Source: Halalkalibacter krulwichiae (lineage in GTDB: Bacteria; Bacillota; Bacilli; Bacillales; Bacillaceae_D). From it: a stretch of 64,000 bases of DNA. The translations under genes and the position numbers were made by a program. The notes below the pieces were generated by a model that saw nothing but the letters and a program-made list of their open reading frames with translations, ran no database searches and was not told where the DNA came from. Location: positions 1,697,501 through 1,761,500 of the forward strand of contig NZ_CP020814.1 of NCBI RefSeq assembly GCF_002109385.1. Direction: 5' to 3'. Numbering within the stretch: the stretch's first letter is position 1; each line of letters opens with the position of its first letter. Positions 27,378-36,254 of this stretch are shown here, piece after piece.

Positions 27378-28724
27378 ATGTCTATCCAAAAAAGGATTCA
27401 AAAAAAAGGGAAAGCACTAACGACTTTAGCTTTGGCGACAACCCTTGCTGTTTCTGCATTGATTCCTGTTCACGCCGAGGTCGCGGACACGACTGTTAAC
27501 TGGACTCGTGAACAAGTATCGAAAATTGAACTCAATAAAGATAATACCTTGCCTTATACAGATGTAAGTAAACTAGAGAAATTTACGGAAGATTACCATG
27601 TTTGGGATTCATGGCCACTAACCGACCGCGATGGAAATATCGCCTCGATTAAAGGCTGGAAAGTGTTGTTTGCACTGTCTGCTCCTAACAATGTACTGCC
27701 AGGTAAAGTGCATGACATTGCAACCATCCGCTATTTTTATTCGAAAAACGGGAAAGATTGGACGCTTGGTGGAACGCTTTTCCCTGAGGGAGCTTCATTA
27801 GGATCTCGTGAATGGGCTGGATCTGCCATGATGGATGACGGTAAAATCCATGCATTCTATACAGCAACTGGACATAGAGGTCAAGAGCATTTAACTTTTG
27901 AACAGCGATTGGCGATGGCTACAGGTGATATCGTAGCAGACAGCAAAGGAGTCCGTTTTGAAAACTGGGGTGATCACAAGATCATTTTAGAGCCGGACGG
28001 TAAGTATTATCAAACAAGAGAGCAAGCTCAGCAAGGTGAAGGCGGGGGCTATGCTTTCCGTGACCCTATGTGGTTTAAAGACCCCAAAACGGACAAGGAA
28101 TATATTTTGTTTGAAGGGAATTCAGGCGGTGCTGTAGGTGATCGTACCTTTAAACAAGAATATGCAGGAAGTATTGAGTACACTAGTAAAAACCCAGTTC
28201 CTGCAGGCGCTGTACATGCGAATGGGAACATCGGTATTGCAGAGGTAGTGGATGGCGATCCTTCAAATCTTAAAATGCTCCCGCCGCTTTTGGAAGCTAA
28301 TTATGTAAATGAAGAATTAGAACGTCCGCATATCGTTGTAAAGGATAATAAATATTATTTATTCACTGATACTCATATCAATAAATATGCTGAAGGGCTT
28401 CAAGGTCCTGAAGGTTTGTATGGTTTTGTTTCTGATACATTGTTCGGTGGTTATGAGCCGTTAAATGAAAGTGGTTTAGTTTTAGCTAATCCTCCTGAAA
28501 ATCCATACCAAGCTTATTCATGGTTGGTTCTTCCGAATTTAAGTGTCGTAGGGTTTGCTCATTTTGGTGATATTGGTGATATGTCAATTGGTGATATTGG
28601 ACATCAACCAGATGAATTCCAATTTGAACATTTTGGAGGAACATTGCCTCCAACTGTTAAGCTATCAATCAAAGGCGATACGACAAAAATAGGAAAAGAA
28701 TACAGCCCTGGTTGGATTAAGTAA
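27378..28724 (+). CDS. GH68 fructosyltransferase, copy 2
   Basis: A 448-residue secreted enzyme with signal peptide 1-32 (cleavage near VHA-EV). Catalytic residues: Asp77 in VWDSWPL, Asp229 in FRDPMWF, Glu315 in LERPHI. The start at 27378 follows AAAGGAG, 53 bases after copy 1, so the two are probably cotranscribed. It is much closer to copy 3 than to copy 1 (shared GKxHDxAxIxYFxSKxGKxW and PPLLEANYVN). The C-terminus holds a local DIGDMSIGDIG repetition. Confidence 0.9.
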   Translation: MSIQKRIQKKGKALTTLALATTLAVSALIPVHAEVADTTVNWTREQVSKIELNKDNTLPYTDVSKLEKFTEDYHVWDSWPLTDRDGNIASIKGWKVLFALSAPNNVLPGKVHDIATIRYFYSKNGKDWTLGGTLFPEGASLGSREWAGSAMMDDGKIHAFYTATGHRGQEHLTFEQRLAMATGDIVADSKGVRFENWGDHKIILEPDGKYYQTREQAQQGEGGGYAFRDPMWFKDPKTDKEYILFEGNSGGAVGDRTFKQEYAGSIEYTSKNPVPAGAVHANGNIGIAEVVDGDPSNLKMLPPLLEANYVNEELERPHIVVKDNKYYLFTDTHINKYAEGLQGPEGLYGFVSDTLFGGYEPLNESGLVLANPPENPYQAYSWLVLPNLSVVGFAHFGDIGDMSIGDIGHQPDEFQFEHFGGTLPPTVKLSIKGDTTKIGKEYSPGWIK

Positions 28725-28741
28725 TAAGGAAATGATAGAAA

Positions 28742-28776
28742 TGGTCGGCTAATCGAACAAGAGATTAGCTGGCCAT
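28742..28776 (+). terminator. Hairpin between GH68 copies 2 and 3
   Basis: The arms TGGTCGGCTAATC and GATTAGCTGGCCA pair with one mismatch. The following TTCTGTTCATTTTC is only moderately T-rich, so partial termination or 3'-end protection is as likely as full termination. Confidence 0.55.
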
Positions 28777-28843
28777 TCTGTTCATTTTCAAGGAAGTATT
28801 CGTTTTATTGCAGGGTATGGAGCTATTTAGAGGAGGAACATAA

Positions 28844-30190
28844 ATGGAACGCAAAAGAAATAAAAAGGGCAAATGTTTTTTAGCAGCGGTGATAGGCCTT
28901 TCTGCTGTATTCGCTCCTATTGTAAGCAGTGGTGTATCTGCCAAAGAAACGATTGATCCTTATCATTGGACTCGTGAAGATGTGAGCCATCTTTCAATGA
29001 ATACTCAAAATACGGCACCTACTATTCAGAAAGACGAGCTTATTGAAATCACATCAGACTCTTATATTTGGGATACGTGGCCGTTGCAGGAAAAGAATGG
29101 ACATCCAGCTGTCGTAAACGGTTTTAAAATTATTTTTGCTTTGTCAGTACCTAAAGATGTTCTTCCTGGTAAAAGACATGATACAGCTGAAATTCATTAT
29201 TTCTTTTCAAAGGACGGGAAGAGCTGGCAATCCGGCGGCCCTGTTTTCAAAGATGGAGAAGCGTTAGGCTCAAGACAATGGGCTGGATCTTCGATTGTTC
29301 ACAAAGATGGGAAATTACAGATTTTCTACACCGCAACAGGTAAGAAAGGTGAAACTCAATTAAGCTATGATCAGCGAATCGCAACCGCAACGGCAACGAT
29401 AAAAACAACGAACACAAATGTGTCATTTGAGGATTGGTCCACACACGAAATCATCCTTGAAGCGGATGGAGAACACTATCAAACAAGTGAACAAACAGGT
29501 CCTCAAGAATCTTCATATGCATTCCGTGATCCTTATTTTTTCCAGGATCCAAAAACTGGGGAAGAATATCTTTTGTTTGAGGGGAATTCCGCAGGGACTC
29601 TTGAAAAGAGACCATATAAACATGAATATATTGGCTCGTCAAAATTTCGTCAAAACCATGTAATCCCTGATGGATCCAAAGAGTTTAATGGCAGTGTTGG
29701 AATTGCCAAAGCAACGAATCAAGGTTTGTCTACATTTACATTGCTGCCGCCATTGTTGGAAGCGAACTATGTAAATGATGAATTGGAAAGACCAAGTGTC
29801 ATGGTTAAAGGAAACAACTATTATCTTTTTGTAAAGACTCACAGTGAGAAATTTGCCCCTGGCCTTCAGGCACCGGAAGGGTTATACGGGTTTACGTCAG
29901 ACTCGCTTTTTGGAGGCTATCAACCTTTGAATGAAAGTGGGTTAGTCATCGCCAATCCATCTGATAATCCGTATCAAGGCTATTCTTGGATGGTGATGTC
30001 CAATGGCACTGTCATCAGTTTTGTCAATTATGTGGATGTGGATGGGAAAGATATTTATGAGATTGGCGAGCAATCACCAGAATATCAATTCGACCACTTT
30101 GGCGGAATGCTGGCACCTTCATTAAAAATATCGATCACACGTAATGAAACAAAAATCCTTCATGAAAAGAAGCAAGGGGTTTTTAAGTAA
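28844..30190 (+). CDS. GH68 fructosyltransferase, copy 3
   Basis: A 448-residue secreted enzyme: signal peptide about 1-33 (cleavage near VSA-KE), nucleophile Asp77 in IWDTWPL, stabiliser Asp229 in FRDPYFF, acid/base Glu315 in LERPSV. The three key residues have exactly the same numbers as in copy 2, which shows recent tandem duplication followed by divergence. AGAGGAGGAA precedes the start. Retention of all catalytic residues in three copies suggests different product linkage, chain length or regulation rather than decay. Confidence 0.9.
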   Translation: MERKRNKKGKCFLAAVIGLSAVFAPIVSSGVSAKETIDPYHWTREDVSHLSMNTQNTAPTIQKDELIEITSDSYIWDTWPLQEKNGHPAVVNGFKIIFALSVPKDVLPGKRHDTAEIHYFFSKDGKSWQSGGPVFKDGEALGSRQWAGSSIVHKDGKLQIFYTATGKKGETQLSYDQRIATATATIKTTNTNVSFEDWSTHEIILEADGEHYQTSEQTGPQESSYAFRDPYFFQDPKTGEEYLLFEGNSAGTLEKRPYKHEYIGSSKFRQNHVIPDGSKEFNGSVGIAKATNQGLSTFTLLPPLLEANYVNDELERPSVMVKGNNYYLFVKTHSEKFAPGLQAPEGLYGFTSDSLFGGYQPLNESGLVIANPSDNPYQGYSWMVMSNGTVISFVNYVDVDGKDIYEIGEQSPEYQFDHFGGMLAPSLKISITRNETKILHEKKQGVFK

Positions 30191-30238
30191 ATCCACACTT
30201 AATAGATAGAAAGACGGATCATAAATGAGAAGGACAAG

Positions 30239-30271
30239 CAATGGCGTTCGGTTTTTGACTGAGCGCCATTG
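30239..30271 (+). terminator. Hairpin after GH68 copy 3
   Basis: The arms CAATGGCG and CGCCATTG enclose a 17-base loop, without a strong T-run. It may stabilise the upstream mRNA end. A longer-range pair (GGCTGTTTTC near 30317 with GAAAACAGCC near 30431) lies in the leader of the next gene. Confidence 0.45.
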
Positions 30272-30492
30272 ACAAGGTGTAATCAAATCATAATCATGAG
30301 TCAACCTCTTATGGGAAGGCTGTTTTCATAAAGATTGTTGCTATGAAATAGTGTTTCCTTTTAGTGAAATGGAGCGCAATGGAACGAACATGTGAAGGAC
30401 ACGTAAGCCATAAAAACAACAAAGTATGCGAAAACAGCCTATGAGAAAAAGTGAGATTTCAACTATTTTCAAATAGGAAAGAGAGGAACATC

Positions 30493-32871
30493 ATGAAACG
30501 TTATCTCGTAATCTTTTTTTTGATTGTTATAGCGCTGGTCATCTGGTTGGCTACAAGTCATTCAAATGACGAGCAAGAGCAAGTGGAAGAGGATCTTCAA
30601 CAAGAAGATGAATCTTTAGAGGGTTTGGCTGCCTACTGGACATTTGATGAAGGAGCAGGCACAACGACTGTTGAAGCACGTTCCAATCTAGAACACCACA
30701 TTCATTATGTGTTTAATAACGCAGTTGATAAACCAAACAGTGAGCCGCTATGGAAGCAGGGGATTTCAGGAAATGCTTTATTGTTTGATGGCTACTCAAC
30801 TTGGGTAGCAGCAGATGCATCGACACTAGATATCCAAGGAGATGCGATGACCATTGAAGCTTGGGTCGCGCCTCGAGCATTTGAGTGGGGAAATGAGGGA
30901 AAACTTTCTTCGATTCTTAGTTATCACAACCAAGAGGAGAATCAAGGCTTTCAATTAGGTGTGTTTCGTCATGGAACATGGTCGTTCCAATTCGGGACAG
31001 GGGAGGAATGGCTGGAAGTGTGGGCAGATGAGGAATTTAGACTTCCGCGTAATGAATGGTCCCACCTTGTTGCTGTTTTTTCCGAAGAACGAAACGAAGT
31101 CGTCCTTTATCGGAATGGTGAACAAGCAGGCCATCTAGAGGTTCCGCCTCATACTCAGGTCGCCTTACCTGATCAAGAACTTCGAATTGGAAAAAATAAT
31201 GCCCCTGCTAAAATAAGTGATACTTTTGATGCGAGTATGTTTAATGGGTTAATAGATGAGGTGGCCATTTATCAAAAGGCAGTTGAACCGGCTTTTGTTA
31301 AGGAGAGCTTTGCTCAATTCGGTGAACTTCCTGACCCAAGCGTTGAACTTGCTTGGGACAGAAACAGATATGAAGGCGATCGCCATCGGCCTCAGTTCCA
31401 TTTTACACCCCCAGAGCATTGGATGAACGAACCTCATGCTCCGCTTTACTTCAATGGACAGTACCATTTATTTTATCAGTTTAATCCAGCAGGACCTTAT
31501 TGGGGCGGTATTCACTGGGGACATGCTGTCAGTGATGATCTGATTCATTGGAGAGACTTGCCGATTGCCTTAGCCCCTGAAGCCGATCAAGTCGACCCTG
31601 ATGGTGTATGGTCCGGGGATTCGATTATTGATGATGAAGGCAACCCTGCGTTATTTTTTACCGCTGGGAATGACAGCATGATGCCTAATCAAATGACAGG
31701 TCTAGCAAGAAGTACGTTTTTAGAGGATCAACATCCTGATTTAGTGAATTGGATTAAGCACCCAGAACCTGTCACCATTCAAGAAGAAGAGATTCAAACG
31801 GAGAAAGGAACGGTTTGGCATGGGCAATTTAGAGATCCGTTTGTTTTTAAATCTGGAGATAAATGGGTCCAGCTTGTTGGTTCAGGAATCAGAAATGGCG
31901 AGGAGTCAGTTGGAGGAACGGCGCTTGTTTATACATCAGATAATTTAATTGATTGGCAGTATGAGCATCCTTTAATGATTGGCAATGTCCTCGACTATCC
32001 AAAAACGGGGGATGTGTGGGAGCTTCCCGTGCTATTACCGATTGGGAAAAACGATAATGGTGAAGAAAAATATGTCTTTCTCATTAATCCATGGTTTGAC
32101 GGCGATAGTGAACATGCGGTGAAATATGTTTGGTATTGGATCGGTTCGTGGGATGAGGAAACCTATCAGTTTATCCCTGATCACGTGGAGCCGCAGCTGC
32201 TAGATGTCGGAGAACACTTTACAGGTCCAAGCGGAATGGTCGATGGTCAAGGCCGAGCCATTGTGTTTTCGATTGCACAGGATAGAAGAACCGAAGAAAG
32301 CCGGTACAATGCCGGCTGGGCTCATAATGCGGGCTTGCCTATTGTCCTTTCGCTTCGTGACGACCATCGTTTAGGAGTGGAACCGGTTCAGGAAGTAGAA
32401 CGTTTAAGAGAAGAGCACCTTTATGCACTCGACACCCCTGCTACGATAGAAGATGTGAACCAACAAATAGCAGACCTCAGTGGAGACATGCTTGAAATTG
32501 AATTGGAAATAGAAAGAAAAGCAGCTCAAAAAGTCGGGATAAAAGTACGGCAATCACCAGATCAAGAAGAAGAAACGCTTCTATTCTATGATTTTGACGA
32601 ACAAACGATGAATGTCGATCGCGAGCGTTCTAGTCTTTCAGATCATGTGGATAAAGGAATTCAAGGAGGAAAGGTTGAGTTTGAAGGCGATCTTTTACGC
32701 CTCCGTCTCTTTCTTGACCGTTCTATGGTGGAAGCTTATATAAATGGCGTAAATAGTTTAACAACACGCGTCTACCCATCAAGAGACGATTCTCTCTTTC
32801 TAGAATTATTTTCAGAAGGAGAGTCGGAAGTGAAGAAAATGAATGTGTGGAGAATGGGAAGCGCCTATTAA
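30493..32871 (+). CDS. Membrane-anchored LamG-GH32 fructanase with WMNEPHAP motif
   Basis: A 792-residue protein: an uncleaved N-terminal anchor (about 3-20), an acidic linker, a LamG/concanavalin-like domain (about 47-275), a GH32 five-bladed propeller (about 300-640) and a GH32 C-terminal beta-sandwich (about 655-790). The usual nucleophile motif WMNDPNG reads WMNEPHAP, with Glu313 in the nucleophile place. The stabiliser Asp448 (FRDPFVF) and likely acid/base Glu510 (VWELP in place of WECPD) are kept. It matches the second half of the giant fructanase at 41371. Anchoring would hold cleavage at the cell surface. Specificity is unknown; a GH32 fold is certain. Confidence 0.88.
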   Translation: MKRYLVIFFLIVIALVIWLATSHSNDEQEQVEEDLQQEDESLEGLAAYWTFDEGAGTTTVEARSNLEHHIHYVFNNAVDKPNSEPLWKQGISGNALLFDGYSTWVAADASTLDIQGDAMTIEAWVAPRAFEWGNEGKLSSILSYHNQEENQGFQLGVFRHGTWSFQFGTGEEWLEVWADEEFRLPRNEWSHLVAVFSEERNEVVLYRNGEQAGHLEVPPHTQVALPDQELRIGKNNAPAKISDTFDASMFNGLIDEVAIYQKAVEPAFVKESFAQFGELPDPSVELAWDRNRYEGDRHRPQFHFTPPEHWMNEPHAPLYFNGQYHLFYQFNPAGPYWGGIHWGHAVSDDLIHWRDLPIALAPEADQVDPDGVWSGDSIIDDEGNPALFFTAGNDSMMPNQMTGLARSTFLEDQHPDLVNWIKHPEPVTIQEEEIQTEKGTVWHGQFRDPFVFKSGDKWVQLVGSGIRNGEESVGGTALVYTSDNLIDWQYEHPLMIGNVLDYPKTGDVWELPVLLPIGKNDNGEEKYVFLINPWFDGDSEHAVKYVWYWIGSWDEETYQFIPDHVEPQLLDVGEHFTGPSGMVDGQGRAIVFSIAQDRRTEESRYNAGWAHNAGLPIVLSLRDDHRLGVEPVQEVERLREEHLYALDTPATIEDVNQQIADLSGDMLEIELEIERKAAQKVGIKVRQSPDQEEETLLFYDFDEQTMNVDRERSSLSDHVDKGIQGGKVEFEGDLLRLRLFLDRSMVEAYINGVNSLTTRVYPSRDDSLFLELFSEGESEVKKMNVWRMGSAY

Positions 32872-32915
32872 AAAAAGGGTCAGACCCCAATTGTACAGGG
32901 GTCTGACCCTTTTTC
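32872..32915. terminator. Strong bidirectional terminator (GGGTCAGACCCC hairpin)
   Basis: The perfect arms AAAAAGGGTCAGACCCC and GGGGTCTGACCCTTTTT separate the fructanase from the convergent LacI gene. Confidence 0.9.
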
Positions 32916-32948
32916 GATGAAATGGTGTCCGATCAAAGCGCGGCGTCA

Positions 32949-33946
32949 TTACGTCGTGTCACCTTTTATCAGCTCGACATCCACAATCGTGTTATTCGGC
33001 TTGTCACCTTCCTTGTCCTCAATCATCTTGACTAATGTTGAGCATAGCTCCCGTCCAAGGCGGTCTGCTGGCTGCTTGATGGTTGTGAGCTTCGGATCTT
33101 GAAGCATGCGTGTAAAGGACGTATAGTCATAGCCTACAATTTTTAGCTGCTCAGGGACTTGAATGTTGTTTTTCTTGGCGTGAATATACAGAGCATATGC
33201 CAGCATATCATTGCTGCAAAATACACCATCATATTTGGCAAGCTCATCGGCTACTTGTTCTTCAATGAATGTCTCATAGTTCTTGAAAAGAGAGAAAGCT
33301 TTTCGGCTGTATTCTTGCTCAATTACCTTAAAAGGAATGTCGTGTTTCATACAAGTTAGTTTAAAGGCATCGGCACGCCTATTTGGCAGCACATCAATAT
33401 CGAGTGGACCAGATAAGTGGAGTAAATGTTTACAACCGCTTTCAATTAAATGCTGAGTCGCAATCGTACCCCGTTCAAGTTATCTGATCCTACATAAGGG
33501 ATGTTGTTTGACATAATTCGATCAAACGATACGATCGGTAGCTTCACCTTTTTATATTCTTCTATATCCAGGGTTTGGCTGCACATAATAATGCCATCGA
33601 CACGATTTTCTTTCAGCATGCCTATGTATTTCGCTTCTTTTTCAGCCTCATCTAATGAGTTGCAGATCAGAATTTTATAGTTATGTTGATAAGCGAATAA
33701 CTCAATGTTTTTAATGAGTTCAGCAAAAAACGGATGTTCAGAATCAGGAACGATCACTCCAAGGAGATATGACTGACTTCTTTGAAGGGCACGGGCAATT
33801 TGATTTGGAGAATAATCAATAGCAGCCATGGCCTTTTCGACTTTCTTTCGTGTCTCTTTCCCGATATAGCCTCTATTATTTATGACGCGTGACACAGTCG
33901 TGACTGAGACGCCAGCCTCTTTTGCAACATCTTTTATACTTACCAT
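32949..33946 (-). pseudogene. LacI-family transcriptional regulator, frameshifted as sequenced
   Basis: The N-terminal LacI helix-turn-helix is typical (VSIKDVAKEAGVSVTTVSRV) with the hinge helix SPNQIARALQ; the periplasmic-binding-like effector domain follows. The frame beginning at 33946 stops at 33446, and the remainder lies in another frame to 32949. One more C in the CCCC run at 33469-33472 (plus strand) joins DNLNG to GTIATQHLIESGCKHLLHLS and gives about 332 residues, the normal length. It is divergent from the fructo-oligosaccharide ABC operon and most likely its repressor, with operators in 33.96-34.43 kb. Confidence 0.87.
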
Positions 33947-34479
33947 AGCGATCTCCTTTGTCTAAGAATTATTAAGTGAATGAAAACGTTCTTATTTTTA
34001 ACATAACAAACAATGACAGAAATAAACAAGAAAAAGCATTTCGTCTTCCAAAAAATTTGATACGGATGTTAAAAGTGTAGCACGAATGTGGTAACGAATG
34101 ACATATATTTTTTTCGTGTGAAAAAAAGGGTAAGTTGAATTTTAGCTAGGTTTTTATGGGGATATAAGATGGGTTTACATTGATATACTAGAATTCTAAC
34201 ATTAAACTGATATGAATGTGGTAACGTATTCATATTTTAAGTGAAATTTTAAATGTGTTAGCAGAAAATTAGAATTGACATATAGATTTTTGCTGTAATA
34301 ACAGGGGTGAAAACGTATTTAATTGGAAAATATCATTAATTATTTGTATGAAAACGTTTGACATATATATGCGCCGGCCTATATACTTTGTGTAAGCTCT
34401 TTCAAAGAGAGCTGTAAACGTTCGCTTTGCTTTGTAAGGTTAATAGTTTTTGAAAAATGAAAAAGTAGGGGGAATTACA
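33947..34479. promoter_or_regulatory. Divergent control region with LacI/cre-type operators
   Basis: Four TGWAAACGTT-type half-palindromes occur at 33981 (TGAAAACGTTCTTA, 13 of 14 to the cre consensus), 34309, 34349 and 34413. A second motif, AATGTGGTAACG, occurs twice (34085 and 34210), each time followed by an AT-rich CAT-ending half. Both have the central CG of LacI/CcpA sites. Together they suggest control of lacI and the ABC operon by the local LacI protein and by CcpA. Which protein uses which motif is inference. Confidence 0.6.
34358..34387 (+). promoter_or_regulatory. Putative sigma-A promoter of the sugar ABC operon
   Basis: TTGACA at 34358-34363 and TATACT at 34382-34387, 18-base spacing. 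The -35 box overlaps the TGAAAACGTT operator at 34349, which fits repression by blocking polymerase. Start codon is about 90 bases downstream. Confidence 0.6.
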
Positions 34480-35778
34480 GTGAGTAAAGCAAGATTGATC
34501 TTTGGAATGATGTTGATTATTAGTTTGATGGCAGTAGGTTGCAGTCAGAATCAAGATGTTGTAAATGAAAGCGATAGCAACAAGGAAGAGGTTGCAGGTG
34601 TGATCGAACTGGATATGTGGATTCACCAGTCTGGTGAAGATGAGACGAACTACAATTTAGAGCGGATTGCAGCGTTTAACGAAGCCCATGATAGCGAGAT
34701 CCATATTAATGTTGAAGTGGTCATGGATGATGGCGGCAGCTCGTACAACGACAGTTTGAACGCGGCATTGGTTGCTGGCAATCTACCAGATGTGTTAGCG
34801 CTGGACGGTCCTTTCGTTGCTAGTTATGCCGAAGCTAATATTATCGCGCCTGTAACGGAGTTTATCTCAGACGAAGATCGCGCCGATTTTGTTGATTCGA
34901 TTATTGAACAAGGTACGTTTAATGGCGAATTGTATTCTTTAGGGGCTATGGAGTCATCGGTGGTTCTTTATTACAATAAAGAAATTTTTGAAGCAGAAGG
35001 GATTGAAGCCCCGACTACGATTGAAGAAGCGTGGACGTGGGACGAGTTTATGGCAGTAGCGAAGCAATTAACAACAGACGATCGTTACGGACTGAACTTG
35101 TTTATGGATTATGGAGTAGGTGAGTGGTACACGTATATGGGAGCACCGTTTGTTTGGTCAAATGGCGGATCATTAATCTCAGAAGATGGAACGACCGTAG
35201 ACGGCTATTTAAATGGACCCGAATCAGTTGAGGCGCTGGAATTTGTGAAGAGTTTATTTGAAGAGGGTGTTGTCAGCTTAACTCCTTCAGAAACCCAGTT
35301 TGAATCAGGGAAAGCAGCAATGGCTCTTGGAGGACCTTGGATTGCGCTCTCTGCAGAAAATGCAGGATTGGATTATGGTATGATGCCATATCCGTACAGC
35401 GAAGTTCCGAAATCGCCATCAGGCAGTATGGCTTATGCCGTTTCATCCCAAGCAGATCATCCAGAAGCAGCGTATAAAGTGATGCAATGGATGACAAATG
35501 AAGAGTCAACGATCGGCTTATCAAGAGTAACAGGAATGCCTCCGGCTCGTAAGTCGGCGTTTGAGAACATGGAATCATACAATGAGTTACCGAAAAAGGT
35601 GATGCGTGACCAAGTGGTAAATACAGCACACGCTCGTCCGACAACACCAGCATACCCTGTTTTAACAGACGCATTTGCCCAAGCCCTGCACGCAGCAGCG
35701 CTCGGTGAAGATCCACAAGAAGTATTAGACCAGCAAGTCCAACGCGTAGAACGCGAACTACGCAGATTTAACAAGTAA
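34480..35778 (+). CDS. Sugar-binding lipoprotein of the fructo-oligosaccharide ABC importer
   Basis: A 432-residue family 1 solute-binding protein with lipoprotein signal (lipobox LMAVGC near residue 20), an acidic linker, and typical segments VAGNLPDVLALDGPF, FNGELYSLGAMESS and FESGKAAMALGGPW. The GTG start at 34480 follows AGGGGG. It is the first gene of the importer operon, separated from the permeases by three structured tandem repeats. Ligand is inferred from the neighbouring GH32 and fructokinase genes. Confidence 0.9.
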   Translation: MSKARLIFGMMLIISLMAVGCSQNQDVVNESDSNKEEVAGVIELDMWIHQSGEDETNYNLERIAAFNEAHDSEIHINVEVVMDDGGSSYNDSLNAALVAGNLPDVLALDGPFVASYAEANIIAPVTEFISDEDRADFVDSIIEQGTFNGELYSLGAMESSVVLYYNKEIFEAEGIEAPTTIEEAWTWDEFMAVAKQLTTDDRYGLNLFMDYGVGEWYTYMGAPFVWSNGGSLISEDGTTVDGYLNGPESVEALEFVKSLFEEGVVSLTPSETQFESGKAAMALGGPWIALSAENAGLDYGMMPYPYSEVPKSPSGSMAYAVSSQADHPEAAYKVMQWMTNEESTIGLSRVTGMPPARKSAFENMESYNELPKKVMRDQVVNTAHARPTTPAYPVLTDAFAQALHAAALGEDPQEVLDQQVQRVERELRRFNK

Positions 35779-35790
35779 TAGAGATTTTCC

Positions 35791-36178
35791 AAAAAGGTTG
35801 CACTTTACCTTTTTGGAAAATCTCGAAGCAATGAGCGGAACCGCTGCAGGGTTTTAAGTCCGTTATGAGTGGTTTTCTCATAACGGACGCGCAGCGAGTG
35901 GAGCCATTGCAACACAGCAAAAAAAGGTTGCACTTTACCTTTTTGGAAAATCTCGAAGCAATGAGCGGAACCGCTGCAGGGTTTTAAGTCCGTTATGAGT
36001 GGTTTTCTCATAACGGACGCGCAGCGAGTGGAGCCATTGCCACAGCCAACAAAAAAGGTTGCACTTTACCTTTTTGGAAAATCTCGAAGCAATGAGCGGA
36101 ACCGCTGCAGGGTTTTAAGTCCGTTATGAGTGGTTTTCTCATAACGGACGCGCAGCGAGTGGAGCCATTGCCACAGCC
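35791..36178. repeat. Three tandem copies of a structured 130-bp repeat
   Basis: Copies begin at 35791, 35921 and 36052 (periods 130 and 131) and are almost identical over 120 bases. Each copy contains the hairpins CCAAAAAGGT/ACCTTTTTGG and CCGTTATGAG/CTCATAACGG and a GC-rich AGCGGAACCGCT. The first copy starts 13 bases after the binding-protein stop. The place between the binding-protein and permease genes suggests 3'-end protection or attenuation that sets a high binding-protein to permease ratio, as REP elements do in malE-malF. No coding frame is conserved across copies. Confidence 0.9.
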
Positions 36179-36191
36179 TTATAAAAACATT

Positions 36192-36225
36192 CAGAGGGTA
36201 CCCAAAAAAAAAGGACCACCCTCTG
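36192..36225 (+). other. Hairpin just before the first permease gene
   Basis: CAGAGGGT and ACCCTCTG enclose an 18-base A-rich loop; no T-run follows, so it is more likely an mRNA processing or stability structure than a terminator. It ends 30 bases before the permease start. Confidence 0.5.
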
Positions 36226-36254
36226 CTAAATGCCTTGATGTGGAGTGATAGGTA

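Noticed and set aside
32917..33102. Plus-strand frame opposite the LacI gene
   Set aside because: It is the reverse of a well-conserved LacI effector domain.
35791..36178. CRISPR array
   Set aside because: Only three units of 130 bases with no short repeat and variable spacer pattern; the units are nearly identical throughout.
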